A stretch of 6,633 nt of DNA, from positions 1 to 6,633 of the forward strand of contig JAFDHU010000082.1 in the NCBI GenBank assembly GCA_019308625.1. Direction: 5' to 3'. Shown piece by piece: positions 5,511 through 6,633 of the stretch. This stretch comes from Deltaproteobacteria bacterium. Lineage in GTDB: Bacteria; Desulfobacterota; Desulfobaccia; Desulfobaccales; 0-14-0-80-60-11. Every line of letters begins with the position of its first letter. Within the stretch, counting starts at the first letter, position 1. Made by a program: the position numbers and the translations under genes. The notes beneath the pieces were generated by a model, which had not been told where the DNA came from, did not search any database, and saw nothing but the letters and a program-made list of their open reading frames with translations.

Positions 5511-6633
5511 CTATCCCCCCGGAACCTTGGGAAGTTGCTCCAGGGCTTGGCGCAGGACCTCCTCCGGATATTCCAGGTCCTCCAGTTGCCCTTCCAGATA
5601 GGCGTCATAGGCTGCCAGATCAAAGTTGCCGTGGCCGGAGAAGTTGAACACAATGCATTTCTCCTCCCCCGTTTCCCGGCAGCGGATGGCCTCATCCACT
5701 GCAGCCTTGATGGCGTGGGCCGTTTCGGGGGCCGGAATGATGCCTTCAGTCTGGGCGAAGAGGCGGGCGGCGTCAAACACCGGATTCTGGGCATAGGCCC
5801 GGGCTTCCATAATTTTGGCGTGTATAAGGGCGCAAAGCAAAGGAGCGTCGCCGTGATAGCGCAGGCCACCGGCATGAATGCCCGGGGGCACAAAGGAATG
5901 CCCCAGGGTGTACATCAGAATCAGGGGGGTGAGCCCGGCGGTGTCACCGAAGTCGTAAGCGTAGGCGCCTTTGGTCAGGGTGGGGCAGGCCGTAGGCTCC
6001 ACCGCAATGAACCTTAGGTCTCGTCCCTTCAGCTTGTCCGGCACAAAGGGAAAGGCAAACCCCGCGAAATTACTGCCTCCGCCCACGCAGCCGATGAGGA
6101 TGTCCGGTTTCTCCCCGGCCAGGGCCAACTGCTTTTGGGTCTCCAGACCCACCACCGTCTGGTGCAGGAGCACGTGGTTGAGCACGCTGCCCAGGGAGTA
6201 GTTGGTGTCCTCATGGGTGGCGGCATCCTCCACCGCTTCGGAGATGGCGATGCCCAGACTGCCGGAGGTCTTCGGGTTCCGAGCCAGGACTTGGCGGCCG
6301 GCCTGGGTCAGGTCAGTGGGGGAGGGATGCACCCGGGCCCCCCACACCTGCATGAGGGATCGCCGGTAGGGCTTCTGGTAGTAGCTTACCTTGACCATAT
6401 AAACGGTGCACTCCAGCCCAAAAAAATTGCAGGCCAAGGCCAGGGCGCTGCCCCACTGGCCAGCGCCGGTCTCCGTGGCCAAGCGCCGGATGCCCTCGGC
6501 CCGATTGTAATAGGCCTGGGCCACCGCGGTATTGGGCTTGTGGCTGCCGGTCGGGCTAACAGATTCGTTCTTGTAATAGATGCGGGCCGGAGTATTGAGG
6601 GCCACCTCCAGGCGCCGGGCCCGGTGCAGAGGT
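5511..6633 (-). CDS. trpB2: TrpB2-type tryptophan synthase beta chain (PLP enzyme), N-terminus outside the window
   Basis: The frame stays open to the right edge (373 residues in view). The first visible residues, PLHRARRLEVALNTPARIYY, are internal to the family, so the GTG at 6605 is not the start; several tens of N-terminal residues are missing. TrpB condenses indole with L-serine to tryptophan using PLP. Visible features in order are SPTGSHKPNTA with the PLP-binding lysine (codon about 6537-6539), ETGAGQWG with the catalytic glutamate, the phosphate-binding CVGGGSNFAG, TEGIIPAPETAHAI, and FNFSGHGNFDL near the end. SPTGSHK, GQWG and SGHG distinguish TrpB2 from classical TrpB1, whose equivalents are GAHK and GQHG. 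TrpB2 proteins lack tight coupling to TrpA and are thought to act in indole salvage, sometimes beside a TrpB1. No trpA or other trp gene is in view. The TAG stop is at 5511-5513, convergent with the Nudix gene. Confidence 0.95.
   Translation of the reverse strand, partial: PLHRARRLEVALNTPARIYYKNESVSPTGSHKPNTAVAQAYYNRAEGIRRLATETGAGQWGSALALACNFFGLECTVYMVKVSYYQKPYRRSLMQVWGARVHPSPTDLTQAGRQVLARNPKTSGSLGIAISEAVEDAATHEDTNYSLGSVLNHVLLHQTVVGLETQKQLALAGEKPDILIGCVGGGSNFAGFAFPFVPDKLKGRDLRFIAVEPTACPTLTKGAYAYDFGDTAGLTPLILMYTLGHSFVPPGIHAGGLRYHGDAPLLCALIHAKIMEARAYAQNPVFDAARLFAQTEGIIPAPETAHAIKAAVDEAIRCRETGEEKCIVFNFSGHGNFDLAAYDAYLEGQLEDLEYPEEVLRQALEQLPKVPGG

Noticed and set aside
5535..6017. Plus-strand open frame opposite trpB2
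   Set aside because: The minus strand has continuous TrpB2 homology through this region, so the plus-strand frame is not a gene.
1..6633. CRISPR array, toxin-antitoxin, phage, transposon or known defence system
   Set aside because: No spaced direct repeats, transposase, integrase, nuclease or small paired genes are visible; the tandem palindromes at 1911-1944 are operator-like, not an array.

Overview
The window is a G+C-rich bacterial chromosome segment holding six protein genes and several short intergenic regions rich in palindromes. The gene types suggest an anaerobic or respiratory deltaproteobacterial-type organism (Desulfobacterota). They include a Tat-exported DUF362 protein, a six-cluster NapH/NapG-like membrane polyferredoxin, a TrpB2-type tryptophan synthase and a TetR-led TolC efflux operon. 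This taxonomic guess is inference from gene content and codon bias; no marker gene is present.

Left block, minus strand (1-1904, plus control region to about 1970). A TetR-family repressor gene is followed, with a one-base stop/start overlap (TGATG), by a TolC-type outer-membrane efflux gene that runs off the left edge. Upstream of tetR lie a TTGACA-17-TATTGA promoter and two tandem palindromes (TGACTTTTAAGTCA and TGACTGGTAAGTCA) exactly 20 bp apart. This is the layout of an autorepressed efflux operon.

Central block, plus strand (about 2024-4840). A DUF362 protein with a twin-arginine signal follows a leader that can fold into a long imperfect hairpin ending next to its ribosome-binding site. 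After 170 nt carrying three inverted repeats, one a perfect 19-bp stem, comes a 552-residue fusion. Its N-terminal half is NapH-like (membrane segments, two CxxxCP motifs, two 4Fe-4S motifs). Its C-terminal half is NapG/MauM-like (internal RR-hydrophobic segment, four 4Fe-4S motifs). I infer that the fusion moves electrons between the quinone pool and the outer face of the membrane, possibly to or from the DUF362 protein. This pair is the most interesting and least characterised part of the window.

Right block. A Nudix hydrolase (plus strand) is followed, convergently, by a TrpB2-type tryptophan synthase beta chain (minus strand) whose N-terminus lies beyond the right edge. I see no tRNA, rRNA, CRISPR array, transposase, phage gene or recognisable defence system. 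The intergenic gaps are all under 300 bases and are described in the entries.
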